Below are positions 46,395-56,956 of a DNA stretch of 64,000 bases, piece after piece (position 1 is the first letter of the stretch; each line of letters opens with the position of its first letter). A program made the position numbers and the translations under genes. The stretch is from positions 62,001 through 126,000 of the forward strand of contig NZ_CABVMM010000003.1 of NCBI RefSeq assembly GCF_902499555.1, read 5' to 3'. Under the pieces are notes generated by a model that searched no databases, was not told where the DNA came from, and was given only the letters and a program-made list of their open reading frames with translations. Origin of the DNA: Mesonia oceanica. Its GTDB lineage: Bacteria > Bacteroidota > Bacteroidia > Flavobacteriales > Flavobacteriaceae.

Positions 46395-47691
46395 TACGTA
46401 AACCTTGAATAATTTCAACCACGGCACTATGGCTTACCGTATTGCTTTTAAAATGTTCAATTACTTGTTGGCGTTCACTTTCGTTTGCTTCAAATTGATT
46501 AAGGATATTCATCAAGTGCATTTTCATATGTCCTTGTTGTATTCCCGTGGTAGTTAACGAACGTAAAGCGGCAAAGTTTTGTGCTAATCCTGCTACAGCT
46601 ACAATTTGCATTAATTCTTTAGCAGAAGGTTTTTGCAACATTTCTAAAGCCAATTTTACTAATGGATGAAGACTGGTGAGTCCGCCTACCGTTCCCAAGG
46701 CCAATGGAACTTCCATCCAAAATTTAAACATTCCGTTTTCAACAGAAGCATCGGTTAAACTGCTGTAGCTTCCATCTTTAGCGGCATATGCGTGAACGCC
46801 GGCTTCAATGGCCCTAAAGTCGTTACCGGTAGCCAATACCACAGCGTCAATTCCATTCATGATTCCTTTGTTGTGGGTAACGGCACGGTAAGGTTCTATT
46901 TTGGCAATTTTAACCGCTTCTACAAACTTGTGAGCAAATTTTCTGGCATCGGTTATATTCGGCAATAATTCTTCCACAGGACAGCTTACTTCTGCCCTTA
47001 CCAAGCATTCTGGAACATAGTTGGAAAGAATGCTCATAATTATTTCCGGCTGTTCTTCCGTAGTAAAATAATTTTCAGCTTCCCGGGTAAAAGTTTCTGC
47101 AATTTGCTCTAAACAAGAGTTAATGAAGTTGGCGCCCATTGCATCTAGCGTTTCAAAAGTGCAATGCAGTTGATAGTAATTTGCCAATTCTTGGGTTTTA
47201 TTGCGAAGCTCGATAGAAGAAATTCCGCCACCGCGTTTCTCCATATTTTTGGTAATCGCTTTTACCTCTTCAATCAGTTTTGGTTTTACTTGCTTGAAAA
47301 ATTCTTTCAGTTTTTGAAAATCTGCAGTTGAATTAAAATGAACCTGACCTACTTTTTGAGTCGAAAGTACTTCTGCTTTAAAGCCGCCTTTGTCAAACCA
47401 AAATTTAGCAGCATTGCTAGCCGCAGCTACCACCGAACTTTCTTCAATCGCCATCGGGATGGTGTAAAGCTGTTCGTTAATTAAAAAATTAGGAGCGACA
47501 CCAAAAGGTAAATAGTAGTTAGAAATCGTATTTTCGGTAAACTCATCGTGCAGTTTTTGCAACTTTTCGTCTTTGTTCCAATAGAGTTTTAGGGTCTCTT
47601 TTGTTTTTTGTGCATTGCTGAAATAGTTTTCTGTTAGCCAATTTATTTTTTCTTCTTTGCTAAGTTTTGAAAAGCCTTTTACCTGCTTCAT
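46384..47691 (-). CDS. Hydroxymethylglutaryl-CoA reductase, class II
   Basis: A 435-aa cytoplasmic enzyme that reduces HMG-CoA to mevalonate for isoprenoid synthesis. The class II hallmarks are visible: YYLPFGVAPNFLINEQLY, MAIEESSVVAAASNAAKFW (catalytic Glu), VTHNKGIMNGIDAVVLATGN (Lys and Asp), and TTTGIQQGHMKMHL (His). An in-frame TTG adds ten residues, but ATG at 47691 gives the usual N-terminus (MKQVKGFSKLSKEEKINWL). Class II enzymes serve biosynthesis in Flavobacteriia despite the degradative label. The gene is the first of a two-gene operon with the GHMP kinase. Confidence 0.93.
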   Translation of the reverse strand: MKQVKGFSKLSKEEKINWLTENYFSNAQKTKETLKLYWNKDEKLQKLHDEFTENTISNYYLPFGVAPNFLINEQLYTIPMAIEESSVVAAASNAAKFWFDKGGFKAEVLSTQKVGQVHFNSTADFQKLKEFFKQVKPKLIEEVKAITKNMEKRGGGISSIELRNKTQELANYYQLHCTFETLDAMGANFINSCLEQIAETFTREAENYFTTEEQPEIIMSILSNYVPECLVRAEVSCPVEELLPNITDARKFAHKFVEAVKIAKIEPYRAVTHNKGIMNGIDAVVLATGNDFRAIEAGVHAYAAKDGSYSSLTDASVENGMFKFWMEVPLALGTVGGLTSLHPLVKLALEMLQKPSAKELMQIVAVAGLAQNFAALRSLTTTGIQQGHMKMHLMNILNQFEANESERQQVIEHFKSNTVSHSAVVEIIQGLRNEN

Positions 47692-47893
47692 GAGTCTGTT
47701 GTAATTCTGTTGAATGGGCAAAGATACAATTCGTCACCCTAAATTTTGAATAGTTGAAGTGAGAAAGCAAATTTCAAAACAATATTTTAAAGAAGTTTCT
47801 TTAACAAAACCTTAGTATTTAACATCTATATTGCCTATTTTTTGGCGATTTTTTAGTAAACTTGACCTTCAAAATTTGAATTTTCTAATATAT

Positions 47894-50071
47894 ATGAAAT
47901 TACATACTGTTTTTGTGGCTGCTTTTTTGGTAGCGACAAGTTTTATAAATGCTCAAAACAAAGAAGTTACACTAGAAGAGATTTGGGGTGGTGAGTTTAG
48001 GCAAGAATACATGCAGTCCCTACGTTCTTTAAATAATGGGGAAGAATATGCCGTAAGAAACTTTGATCGTGCTACCGGAACGATGAATGTAGATGTGTAT
48101 AGCTACGAAACGGGTGAAAAAACGAGAACACTAATTAGTTCTGCCAATATTGAAGGTTTAGACTTTTTTCAGGATTATACCTTGAGTGAAAATGAAAATA
48201 AAGTAATTCTTTCTACCGAAGTTCAATCCATTTACAGACATTCCACTACCGGTGTTTATTATGTGTACGATTTTGAAAGTGAGAAGCTCACAAAAATTTC
48301 AGATAATAGAATTCAAGAGCCTACTTTTTCTCCCGATGCGAGTAAAGTGGCTTATGTTTTTGATAATAATATCTACATCAAAGATTTAAATTCTGGCGAA
48401 ACCACACAAGTTACAACTGACGGAAAGAAAAATGAAATTATTAATGGCGTAACCGATTGGGTTTACGAGGAAGAATTTGCCTTTGTAAGGGCTTTCGATT
48501 GGAATAAAACAGGAGATAAAATTGCTTATTTACGTTTTGATGAAACCGAAGTTCCTGAATTCTCGATGGATATGTATGGAACGTATGGAAAACAATTGTA
48601 TCCTTCACAAGAGGTATTCAAATATCCTAAGGCCGGTGAGAAAAATTCAGACGTTAGTCTTCATTTATATGATTTAAAAACTAAAAAAACGTCCACAGTT
48701 AACTTACCTAAAGCTTACGAATACATTCCAAGAATTAAATGGACTAACGATCCTGAGGTACTAAGCGTGCAAGCGATGAACCGGCACCAAAATAAGCTGG
48801 ATTTAATATTTGTAAACGCAAAAGAAAATACAGCGAAGGTAATTTTAAGTGAAACCGATAAAGCTTACGTTGATGTTACGGATAACCTTACTTTTTTAAA
48901 CGATAACAGTTTTATTTGGACTAGTGAAAAAGATGGGTGGAATCATATTTATCACTACGATAGAAACGGAAAACTATTAGATCAGGTGACTGATGGGGAT
49001 TGGGAAGTGACTCAATATTATGGCTTTGATCCAAAAACCGGAAGAATTTACTTCCAAAGTACAGAAAACGGAAGTATTAACCGTGATGTGTTTTCAGTAC
49101 TTGCCAATGGAAAAAATAAAGTGCAGCTTACCCAAAAACGCGGAACCAACGATGCGGATTTCAGTGCAGATTTCACGTATTTTATTAATTCTTACACTAG
49201 CGCTACCACTCCTTACGAGTTTACGCTTCACAAAGCTAGAAACGGGAAAAAAATAAGGGACATTAAAGACAATAAAGCTTTGTTGGAAAAATTAAAACCT
49301 TATAATTTTTCTAAAAAAGAATTTTCTACCATTGAAGTGAATGGGAACAAATTGAATATGTGGATGATCAAGCCAAGTGATTTTGATCCTAATAAGAAAT
49401 ATCCATTATTGATGTATCAATATTCCGGGCCGGGATCTCAAGAAGTTTCCAATACTTTTTTTGGTCCTAATGATTATTGGTATCAATTACTAGCACAACA
49501 AGGTTATATCATTGCTTGTGTAGACGGTCGAGGAACTGGTTTTAAAGGAGCCGATTTCAAAAAAGTGACGCAGAAAGAATTAGGGAAATTTGAGGTAGAA
49601 GATCAAATTGAAGCGGCTAAAAAATTAGGTGAAAGAGAGTATATTGATGCCGATAGAATAGGAATTTGGGGATGGAGTTACGGTGGTTTTATGTCGTCAA
49701 ACTGTATCTTTCAAGGCAACGACACGTTTTCTATGGCTATTGCAGTAGCTCCGGTAACTAGTTGGAGATTTTACGATACCATTTATACAGAACGCTATAT
49801 GACAACACCACAAGAAAATGCTTCTGGTTACGATAACAATTCTCCTATTAATCACGTAGATGGTTTAAAAGGGGATTTCTTATTAATTCATGGAAGTGGT
49901 GATGATAATGTTCACGTACAAAATACCATGCAAATGGTAGAGGCCTTGGTTCAAGCAAATAAGCAATTTGATTGGGCGATTTATCCTGATAAAAATCACG
50001 GAATTTACGGAGGGAATACAAGACTTCACCTCTATACAAAAATGACCAATTTCATTAAAGAAAACTTATAA
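47894..50071 (+). CDS. Dipeptidyl peptidase IV (S9 family)
   Basis: A 725-aa exported serine peptidase that removes X-Pro dipeptides. A signal peptide (about 1-20, ending FINAQ) is followed by an eight-bladed propeller DPPIV_N domain (about 80-450) with the double-Glu motif YEEEFAFVRAFDW that binds the substrate N-terminus. The alpha/beta hydrolase domain carries the nucleophile in IGIWGWSYGGFMSS, the Asp in HGSGDDNVHVQ and the His in YPDKNHGIYGG. I start at ATG 47894; the longer frame lacks a leader. Two POT peptide transporters follow directly, so the cluster digests peptides outside the inner membrane and imports the products. Confidence 0.93.
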   Translation: MKLHTVFVAAFLVATSFINAQNKEVTLEEIWGGEFRQEYMQSLRSLNNGEEYAVRNFDRATGTMNVDVYSYETGEKTRTLISSANIEGLDFFQDYTLSENENKVILSTEVQSIYRHSTTGVYYVYDFESEKLTKISDNRIQEPTFSPDASKVAYVFDNNIYIKDLNSGETTQVTTDGKKNEIINGVTDWVYEEEFAFVRAFDWNKTGDKIAYLRFDETEVPEFSMDMYGTYGKQLYPSQEVFKYPKAGEKNSDVSLHLYDLKTKKTSTVNLPKAYEYIPRIKWTNDPEVLSVQAMNRHQNKLDLIFVNAKENTAKVILSETDKAYVDVTDNLTFLNDNSFIWTSEKDGWNHIYHYDRNGKLLDQVTDGDWEVTQYYGFDPKTGRIYFQSTENGSINRDVFSVLANGKNKVQLTQKRGTNDADFSADFTYFINSYTSATTPYEFTLHKARNGKKIRDIKDNKALLEKLKPYNFSKKEFSTIEVNGNKLNMWMIKPSDFDPNKKYPLLMYQYSGPGSQEVSNTFFGPNDYWYQLLAQQGYIIACVDGRGTGFKGADFKKVTQKELGKFEVEDQIEAAKKLGEREYIDADRIGIWGWSYGGFMSSNCIFQGNDTFSMAIAVAPVTSWRFYDTIYTERYMTTPQENASGYDNNSPINHVDGLKGDFLLIHGSGDDNVHVQNTMQMVEALVQANKQFDWAIYPDKNHGIYGGNTRLHLYTKMTNFIKENL

Positions 50072-50077
50072 TAATTT

Positions 50078-51643
50078 ATGGCAACTGTATCTCAACTTCA
50101 AACCCAAAAACAGCTATTTGGTCACCCAATTGGGTTGTATATTTTATTTTTTACTGAAATGTGGGAGCGTTTCAGTTACTATGGGATGCGAGCTCTCCTC
50201 GTACTTTATATGACAACTTCTACCTTGGGTACAGACCCTAGAGGAATTGGTTTAGGTTGGTCTGAAGAAAACGCATTAGAACTTTATGGTTGGTACACCA
50301 TGTTAGTTTATGTGCTTTCCATTCCTGGAGGAATGATTGCCGATAAATTACTTGGACAAAAGAAATCGGTACTCGTAGGTGCATTAATTTTATGTGCAGG
50401 ACACGGGGTTTTAGCAATCGAAGACCTTTGGGCATTTTATACAGGTTTAGGACTGGTAGTATTGGGAGTTGGAATGCTTAAACCTAATATTTCTACTATG
50501 GTAGGGGGCTTGTATGCTCCTGGCGATATTCGTCGTGATAAAGGTTTTAGTGTATTTTACATAGGAATAAATTTAGGTTCCCTCTTAGCAACATTACTGG
50601 TAGGTTTTATTGTGGCAGAGTGGGGTTGGCACGCTGGTTTTGCGATGGCAGGTGTGGCGATGTTGCTAGGTTTGGTAGTTTATTTAGCAGGTTATAAGCA
50701 TTTAAAATATGTGGGTAATTTAGATAAATCTGATACCGAAGCTTCTGATGAAGTTTCTTATGGACGATTATATTCCGACTTATTTAAGTCTCCTAAGCAT
50801 TTGGTCATCACATTTGTTTTAGTGGTAGTTTCAATAATAGGTTGGTTCTTTTTAGAATGGGGGTATGGACTGTTGTTTTTGTTTCTTACAGCAATTATAG
50901 CATTAATGATGATGATTTATAAAGAATTGAATTCGCAGGTGTATAAAGATAGATTTGTGGTACTTCTTTTATCGTTCATCATGGTCATTATTTTTTGGGG
51001 TGCATTTGAGCAGGCCGGAGGATTAATGAATTTATATACCGACTCTAAAACCGATCGTGATTTATTTGGGTGGACGGTGCCTACGATGATGTTCCAAAGT
51101 TTGAATGCTGGATTTATAATCATTTTTGCAACAGTGGTAGCGAATATTTGGGCCAAAAGAAAATTGAAAGGGAAAGAAGCTTCTTCTATATTTAAAATGG
51201 CTACAGGGATTATTATTATGGGATTTGGTTTCTTGTTTATGGTATTTGCGGCAATGCAATTCGAAAAGTCAGGAAGTTCAAGTATGATTTGGTTAGTTCT
51301 GGCTTATTTTTTTCATACTATTGGGGAATTATGTCTTTCACCGGTAGCGCTCTCTTTTATTACAAAATTAGCACCGGTAAAATATGCCTCTTTAATGATG
51401 GGTGTTTACTTTGCAGCAACCGGCTTAGGAAGTAAAGTAGCAGGAATTGTAGGGGAATCAGCTTCAGATTTTGGAGAATATTCAGTTTTCTTAGGAATAC
51501 TAATTTTTACCATCGTTATCGGTTTAATCTTTATTTTATTAACCAAGCCTCTTAAAAGACTTACTCACGGAGCAGAAGATAACGAAAGAAAATTTCAAGA
51601 TGTTCAAGATAATGAACCTTACGAACTAGAAGAAAATATTTAA
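50078..51643 (+). CDS. POT/PTR-family peptide transporter 1
   Basis: A 521-aa proton-coupled di/tripeptide importer of the major facilitator superfamily. The family signatures are visible: FTEMWERFSYYGMRALLVLY (the ExxERFxYYG motif), GGMIADKLLGQKKSVLVGAL, FSVFYIGINLGSLLATLL (PTR2 signature), and LGELCLSP-like TIGELCLSPVALSFITKLAP. About 14 membrane helices are present. It starts 6 bp after the DPP-IV stop and is followed 15 bp later by a paralogue. Confidence 0.92.
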   Translation: MATVSQLQTQKQLFGHPIGLYILFFTEMWERFSYYGMRALLVLYMTTSTLGTDPRGIGLGWSEENALELYGWYTMLVYVLSIPGGMIADKLLGQKKSVLVGALILCAGHGVLAIEDLWAFYTGLGLVVLGVGMLKPNISTMVGGLYAPGDIRRDKGFSVFYIGINLGSLLATLLVGFIVAEWGWHAGFAMAGVAMLLGLVVYLAGYKHLKYVGNLDKSDTEASDEVSYGRLYSDLFKSPKHLVITFVLVVVSIIGWFFLEWGYGLLFLFLTAIIALMMMIYKELNSQVYKDRFVVLLLSFIMVIIFWGAFEQAGGLMNLYTDSKTDRDLFGWTVPTMMFQSLNAGFIIIFATVVANIWAKRKLKGKEASSIFKMATGIIIMGFGFLFMVFAAMQFEKSGSSSMIWLVLAYFFHTIGELCLSPVALSFITKLAPVKYASLMMGVYFAATGLGSKVAGIVGESASDFGEYSVFLGILIFTIVIGLIFILLTKPLKRLTHGAEDNERKFQDVQDNEPYELEENI

Positions 51644-51658
51644 TTTATAATTATATAG

Positions 51659-53725
51659 ATGAATACAGATATAGATAATCTTTTTAAAGATAAAGTATTA
51701 GGCCATCCAGGAGGATTGTTTGTTTTGTTTTTTACCGAAATGTGGGAGCGTTTTTCTTTCTATGGAATGCGTGTTCTTTTGGTTAACTTCCTAACCATGG
51801 CTGCCATTGGCTATAATCCTGGCTGGGAATGGTCTGCAGAAAATGCCGGAGCCTTATTCGGTACTTATGCCATGCTTTTATATATCACGCCAATTATTGG
51901 TGGTATAATTGCCGATAAGCTAACAGGTTATCGTTGGGCAGTAATTATTGGAGCAATTATCATGACCTTAGGTCATGCTTCTATGGCCTTAGAAACAGAA
52001 CTATCTTTATATGTTGGTCTTGCATTGCTTGTTATTGGTACAGGCTTTTTTAAACCCAACATTACTTCTATCATTTCTGAAATGTATAAAGGAAATGAAG
52101 AGAAAAAGGATGGAGCTTACACTATATTTTATATGGGTGTAAATGCCGGGGCGTTTTTTGGAATGATGCTTTGTGGTTATCTAGCAGAGAAAATAGGTTG
52201 GTCGTATGGCTTTGGACTTGCAGGGATCTTTATGTTTTTAGGAACTTTACAGTTTTGGTTCTCCGGAAATCTTTTTGGGAAAATAGGAGCAAAACCTGCA
52301 AAGGATAAAGAGAATGAAGCAGAAAGAAAAGAAGGCGAAGAAGTAGAAAAGCAAAATCCTTTTACAACATTAGATAAAGTATTAATTATTATTTGCTCTG
52401 CTATTGGCTTAGGTTATGCAATTAACGATCCTATGTCCAAAATAGCAGGAGTCGATATTTTTTCAGCTTTTGAAATAGGAGGTATGCAAGGGCAATACGT
52501 GGCTGTTTTATTTGGCTTGTTTTTATTTTTAATTCTCGTTATTGGTAGGATATTACGATATGCACCGGTAATAAGGGATCGTATGTTCGCCTTTATCATC
52601 TTTGCATTTTTTACGGTTTTCTTTTGGTTGTCTTTCGAGCAAGGAGCTTCATCATTAGTGTTGTTTGCTAGAGATAATGTAGATAGAGCCTTAACAGGTA
52701 ACTCTGCTATTATTTTTAATATTGTAAATACCTTATTAACAGTTATCCCCTTAATTATCATTTCTTGGGTGTTATATTTATTATGGAAAAAAACATTCTA
52801 CAAAATACCAGGTTCAAATATTGTATTGGTAGTATGTTTCTTGTTTATGTGGGCATTAGTCGGTTGGATGATTCAAAGAGACTTCAATACGGTAGCTTAC
52901 GATGTGACTTATCAAGCCTTTGAAACTAGAGGTCAGGACAAGGAAGGTAATGAAACAATAACTTACAGAGCGATTTCAGAACAGACTATTGTACCCGATG
53001 GTGCAAATGTTGTAGATAGAAAAGTTTCCATTGCTGAGCCGATAACTTTCCAAGTAGGGGATAAGGTTAATATTATCGCTAAAAATAACGAAGAAACTGC
53101 TTTTGGTTACTTAGATGATGATAGAATGGAGTTGTCCATGGCAAATGCTGAGCAATTAGAGAAAGATGATCATAGAATTATTAGTGCATCAATAACAGAA
53201 GTAAAAGATAATCAAGTAGAAATTACCGTTTCTTGGTTTAGTATTCTTAACTCATTTTTTATCATTGTTTTTGCTTCCTTATTTTCTAAATGGTGGGAAA
53301 GTAAATACAATCCTTCTGCTGCTACAAAATATGCATTAGGGCTTATCATTATGTCGATTGGTTTTGGATTGTTAGCTTGGGGTGCAAATGGCGTTTCAGG
53401 AACTATGAAGGTGAGTATGATTTGGCTTATATTGGCATATTTATTCCATACTTTGGGAGAGTTATGCCTTTCTCCGGTGGGGCTTTCTTATGTAAGTAAA
53501 TTAGTTCCCGCGAGAATGATCGCGCTTATGTTCGGGATGTGGTATTTAGCTATCGCTATCGGTAATAAATTAGCAGCGGTCTTAGGAGGGCAGATTGAAA
53601 ATATTACAAAAGAATATAACCTTTCAACATTCTTTTTGATATTTACTATTGTTCCGGCTGTGGCAGGGGTGTTGGTTTTCTTCTTAAACCCAGTACTCAA
53701 AAAATTAATGCACGGAGTGAAATAA
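51659..53725 (+). CDS. POT/PTR-family peptide transporter 2 with large extramembrane insert
   Basis: A 688-aa paralogue of the preceding transporter: FTEMWERFSFYGMRVLLVNF, GGIIADKLTGYRWAVIIGAI, YTIFYMGVNAGAFFGMMLCG, LGELCLSPVGLSYVSKLVPA. It is about 170 aa longer. An acidic linker (about 218-240) and a soluble beta-rich insert (about 405-525, from RDFNTVAYDVTYQAFETRGQ onward) sit between membrane helices in the C-terminal half. Such inserts recur in Bacteroidota POT members as I recall. It is the last gene of the DPP-IV/POT operon. Confidence 0.9.
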   Translation: MNTDIDNLFKDKVLGHPGGLFVLFFTEMWERFSFYGMRVLLVNFLTMAAIGYNPGWEWSAENAGALFGTYAMLLYITPIIGGIIADKLTGYRWAVIIGAIIMTLGHASMALETELSLYVGLALLVIGTGFFKPNITSIISEMYKGNEEKKDGAYTIFYMGVNAGAFFGMMLCGYLAEKIGWSYGFGLAGIFMFLGTLQFWFSGNLFGKIGAKPAKDKENEAERKEGEEVEKQNPFTTLDKVLIIICSAIGLGYAINDPMSKIAGVDIFSAFEIGGMQGQYVAVLFGLFLFLILVIGRILRYAPVIRDRMFAFIIFAFFTVFFWLSFEQGASSLVLFARDNVDRALTGNSAIIFNIVNTLLTVIPLIIISWVLYLLWKKTFYKIPGSNIVLVVCFLFMWALVGWMIQRDFNTVAYDVTYQAFETRGQDKEGNETITYRAISEQTIVPDGANVVDRKVSIAEPITFQVGDKVNIIAKNNEETAFGYLDDDRMELSMANAEQLEKDDHRIISASITEVKDNQVEITVSWFSILNSFFIIVFASLFSKWWESKYNPSAATKYALGLIIMSIGFGLLAWGANGVSGTMKVSMIWLILAYLFHTLGELCLSPVGLSYVSKLVPARMIALMFGMWYLAIAIGNKLAAVLGGQIENITKEYNLSTFFLIFTIVPAVAGVLVFFLNPVLKKLMHGVK

Positions 53726-53795
53726 TATATTCTTTCCGGGCGTTGATATGTATATAGTCCAAGCGTCTTGGAATGGTTTTTGAATAAAAATAGTT

Positions 53796-54335
53796 ATGAA
53801 GAAGATATATTTAACTTTCGTGCTTCTCTTAGGAGTAGCCATAAGCAATTACGCTCAAGAAATTGAGTGGATGACAATGAATGAGGCCTTAGAGGCTCAA
53901 GAAGAAAATCCTAAGAAGATTTTTATGGATGTGTATACTTCTTGGTGCGGGCCTTGTAAGTTATTAGATAAAAACACTTTTCAGAATAAAGATGTAGTGA
54001 ATTTTGTAAATGAAAATTTCTATGCCGTAAAGTTTAATGCTGAAGGTACCGAAGAAGTAGATTATCAGGATTTCACCTATACCAATCCCAATCACGATCC
54101 TAATCGAAAAGGAAGAAATAGTCAGCATTTATTTGCACACGCTCTTAAAATCTCAGGATACCCAAGTATGGTGTTTTTTGATGAAGAGTCGAATGTAATT
54201 GCTCCAGTTACCGGTTATCATACTCCAAAAGATTTAGAAATCTATTTAAAGATGATTGCCAATAACGATTACAAAAAGCTAACTACCAATGAAGCGTGGA
54301 ATAAGTATAAGCAAAATTTTGAAGGTACTTTTTAA
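53796..54335 (+). CDS. Exported thioredoxin-like protein
   Basis: A 179-aa protein with a signal peptide (MKKIYLTFVLLLGVAISNYA) and a thioredoxin fold. FMDVYTSWCGPCKLLDKNTF contains the CGPC redox motif, and SGYPSMVFFDEESN carries the cis-Pro. It probably acts as a periplasmic thiol reductase or disulfide handler. It lies 70 bp after the POT gene; a weak hairpin in that gap (CCAAG/CTTGG near 53760-53772, then a T-rich run) may separate transcripts. Confidence 0.82.
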   Translation: MKKIYLTFVLLLGVAISNYAQEIEWMTMNEALEAQEENPKKIFMDVYTSWCGPCKLLDKNTFQNKDVVNFVNENFYAVKFNAEGTEEVDYQDFTYTNPNHDPNRKGRNSQHLFAHALKISGYPSMVFFDEESNVIAPVTGYHTPKDLEIYLKMIANNDYKKLTTNEAWNKYKQNFEGTF

Positions 54336-54375
54336 TGAAATTTTAAATGTGATGTTGAAATTGTGCTAAGATGTT

Positions 54376-56408
54376 TCAATAATCAATAACAAAAGCTCCC
54401 TTTTCTCTAGTGTAGTGAAAAGGGACTTTCTTTTTTCTACAGGTAATTCTCCAGCGTTCTACATAAGAAAAATAGTTACTTCCATCTACGATCACATGTT
54501 GAGGTTTTATTTCCAAAAGAACTTTTTCTAAATTTATTTTAGGCGAATTACTTAATAAAACATAATTAGCATGAATGCCTTTTGGCAATTGCCAAATTCC
54601 TAAGCTATCAATAATGAGTAGATTTTTACCAATAGGTGTTTGATGAAAATTCTTAAGTTGAAAAGTATCTATTTCGCTGGCTAATTGAGTTTTAAAGTTT
54701 TCTAACAGGCTTGAGTTTTGAATTGAATGATATGGATCGATAAAAACTTTTAAGTGATTTCCTGTCTTATCTACGATAATCGATTTTCTGTTTTTGTGCA
54801 ATACAAATAACTTCTGCTGTTGATTTATTTGATAAAAATCATATATGTAGATACATTGAAAAAGTAGTACCGAAATGAGTAAACTAAACACAAATCCTTT
54901 CTGTTGATATTTAAAAAATAGGAAGCTGAAGAAAATGATTATATATAAAGAAATCATCATTTCCTTAGTGAAATAAATATTCTTGAATATAAGTTTTTTA
55001 TAACTGGCGATTTCGTGAATAACAAGTAATAGAAAATCTAAAGTCCTTCCGTATAATTCGTAAAGCAATGCAAAATCGAAATTAATAAAAGAAGCTGTTA
55101 TCACTACTATTCCAAAGCCAATCAGTATAAAAAGCCAAGGAATGATAAGTAAATTCGCTACTAAGAATAAACATGGAAACTGGTGGAAGTAGAAAATGCT
55201 CAACGGTAAAACTCCTAACTGCGCACAAAAACTTACCAAAAGAACATCAAACAATTTCCTGCTTAGCCAACCTTTAATATAAAATTTCCTTTTTATCAAA
55301 GGTTGAAAGCTAATAATTCCCAAAACCGCCAAATAACTCATTTGAAAACCTACCGAAAAAATAAGGTAAGGATTGTATATCAACATCACTAAAGCCGAAA
55401 GGCAAAGCATATTGATAGTAGAAGCCTTTCGTTTAAATATCAAGCCTGCGTTTAAAAAAGTAAACATTGTTGCTGCCCTAATTACGGAAGGAGAGAAACC
55501 AACCAATAACGCAAAAAACCAAATGCACAAAACACTTAATGTGTATTTAAAGTATTTACCCCCTCTTACTTGTTCAAGTGGATTCAGTATAAAATTAAGG
55601 ATCATTAAAACAATACCCACGTGTAAGCCTGAAACTGCTAAAATATGTATTACTCCAGCAGAAGAGAAATCATTGTAAATTTCAGGGTCTAATTCCTTTT
55701 TTTGACCTAATAATAAGGCTGAAGTTAAATTAACCTGTGTTTTTGATAATCCTTTTTGATTAAGATTTTTAATGATTTCTTGTCGTAGGCCAACAGCCAT
55801 TTTTTTCAAAGAAGGAGAACCCTTTGCTATTACATTCACAGAAGCATGATCAGTTTTTATCTGTTTAAATACTTTTAGCTTCTTTAGGTATTCTTGGTAA
55901 TTAAATTGATAAGGATTTAAAGGAGCATAGACATCTGTAAGTCTTTCTTTAATTGCAATTTGATCTCCAATTTCAAGAATTTTTTAATCGAATCTTTTTT
56001 TACAGAAAACAAAACTTCCCCATGCGTTTCACGTTTTCCAAGGGTTTCTGTTTTCAAAATGTAATTGGTATAGTAACTAGTTGTCTTAAGCTTTTCAGAA
56101 ATGGTTCCTGTTACCAAAACTTCTTCGGCTAAATCAAAATGTGAATAATGTTGAGGTTGATTTTCTACGCGTTGAAACTGAACAATCCCAAATCCTAAGC
56201 TAATAAAGGAAAAGCCGGTGATTAAGGTGTGAAAAAGAGTAGGGAATAAATGAGATTTGTTATAAAAGTAGCTCCCACAAAAAAGCATTAAAATCGAGCA
56301 TAAGCCGACCATTGTTAATTTTAGTGGAATCAAAAATTGAAAACCTAAAATTATACCAAGAATTAGAAGTGGGGTAATGAATAAAATGGGATGATTCATT
56401 AACTTCAT
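54376..56408 (-). pseudogene. comEC: comEC competence channel gene with a frameshift
   Basis: Two frames together encode one ComEC of about 677 aa. The upstream frame (55917-56408) has the N-terminal membrane segments and OB-fold start, ending aberrantly after SVKKDSIKK. Shifting by 1 nt in the A6 run (T6 at 55980-55985 on +) restores the expected continuation ILEIGDQIAIKERLTDVYAP and LNPYQFNYQEYLKKLKVF. That joins the second frame (up to about 55979) with ILAVSGLHVGIVLMILNF and the membrane ComEC domain. A degenerate C-terminal beta-lactamase-like part follows. A missing A (or an assembly error) explains the break. If real, natural DNA uptake would be impaired. Confidence 0.85.
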
Positions 56409-56440
56409 TACAAGATAAAGTTAACGAAAAATCTTCAACT

Positions 56441-56956
56441 TTAAAATACCCTTTTTGCCATCACAAAAGCATTATTCCAATAGCGCTCATTTAAAGAAGA
56501 AACAATAACACCTCGAGAAGTCGTGCTATGAATAAAGTTAACGCTTCCGGGAACAAGTTCGACCACCAAGCCAACATGATTGATGACGGCCCGGTTTTTA
56601 TTGGTTTGAAAGAAAAGCAAATCACCTACGTTTATTTCATTTACATGAAGCATTCTACCTTCTTTAGCCATCTCTCGGGAAACTCTGGGTAATTGAATGT
56701 TTTCACTTAAAAAGGAAGTGTAAATAAGTCCGCTACAATCCATGCCGCGTTTGGTGGTTCCGCCATATTTGTAACGCGTTCCTTGAAAATCAAGCGCATA
56801 ATCGGCAATTCTGGTAGCTACGGGAATAGGATCGTAACGATAAGAACTACTCTTTTTTACTGGGCCACTAGCCGGAGAATGATCGGCAATCCGTTTTTTA
56901 CTTCCGCAGGAAACAAGGCTTATGGTTAATAAACAGAGAACAATATATTTATGCAT
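56441..56956 (-). CDS. NlpC/P60 (C40) peptidoglycan endopeptidase lipoprotein
   Basis: A 171-aa lipoprotein (lipobox ISLVSC, Cys17). The C40 domain (about 50-171) has the catalytic Cys in RGMDCSGLIYTSF, the His in AVINHVGLVVELV and the polar third residue near FIHSTTSRGV. It cleaves stem-peptide bonds in cell-wall peptides. The 5' end overlaps lpxB by 8 nt, so it belongs to the surE-lpxB transcript. Confidence 0.9.
   Translation of the reverse strand: MHKYIVLCLLTISLVSCGSKKRIADHSPASGPVKKSSSYRYDPIPVATRIADYALDFQGTRYKYGGTTKRGMDCSGLIYTSFLSENIQLPRVSREMAKEGRMLHVNEINVGDLLFFQTNKNRAVINHVGLVVELVPGSVNFIHSTTSRGVIVSSLNERYWNNAFVMAKRVF

Noticed and set aside
46395..46427. N-terminal extension of the GHMP kinase
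   Set aside because: It overlaps the HMG-CoA reductase gene further and lacks conservation with the family start; ATG at 46394 fits motif I spacing.
47831..47893. N-terminal extension of DPP-IV
   Set aside because: It begins at TTG and places 21 residues before a normal signal peptide; ATG at 47894 gives a proper leader.
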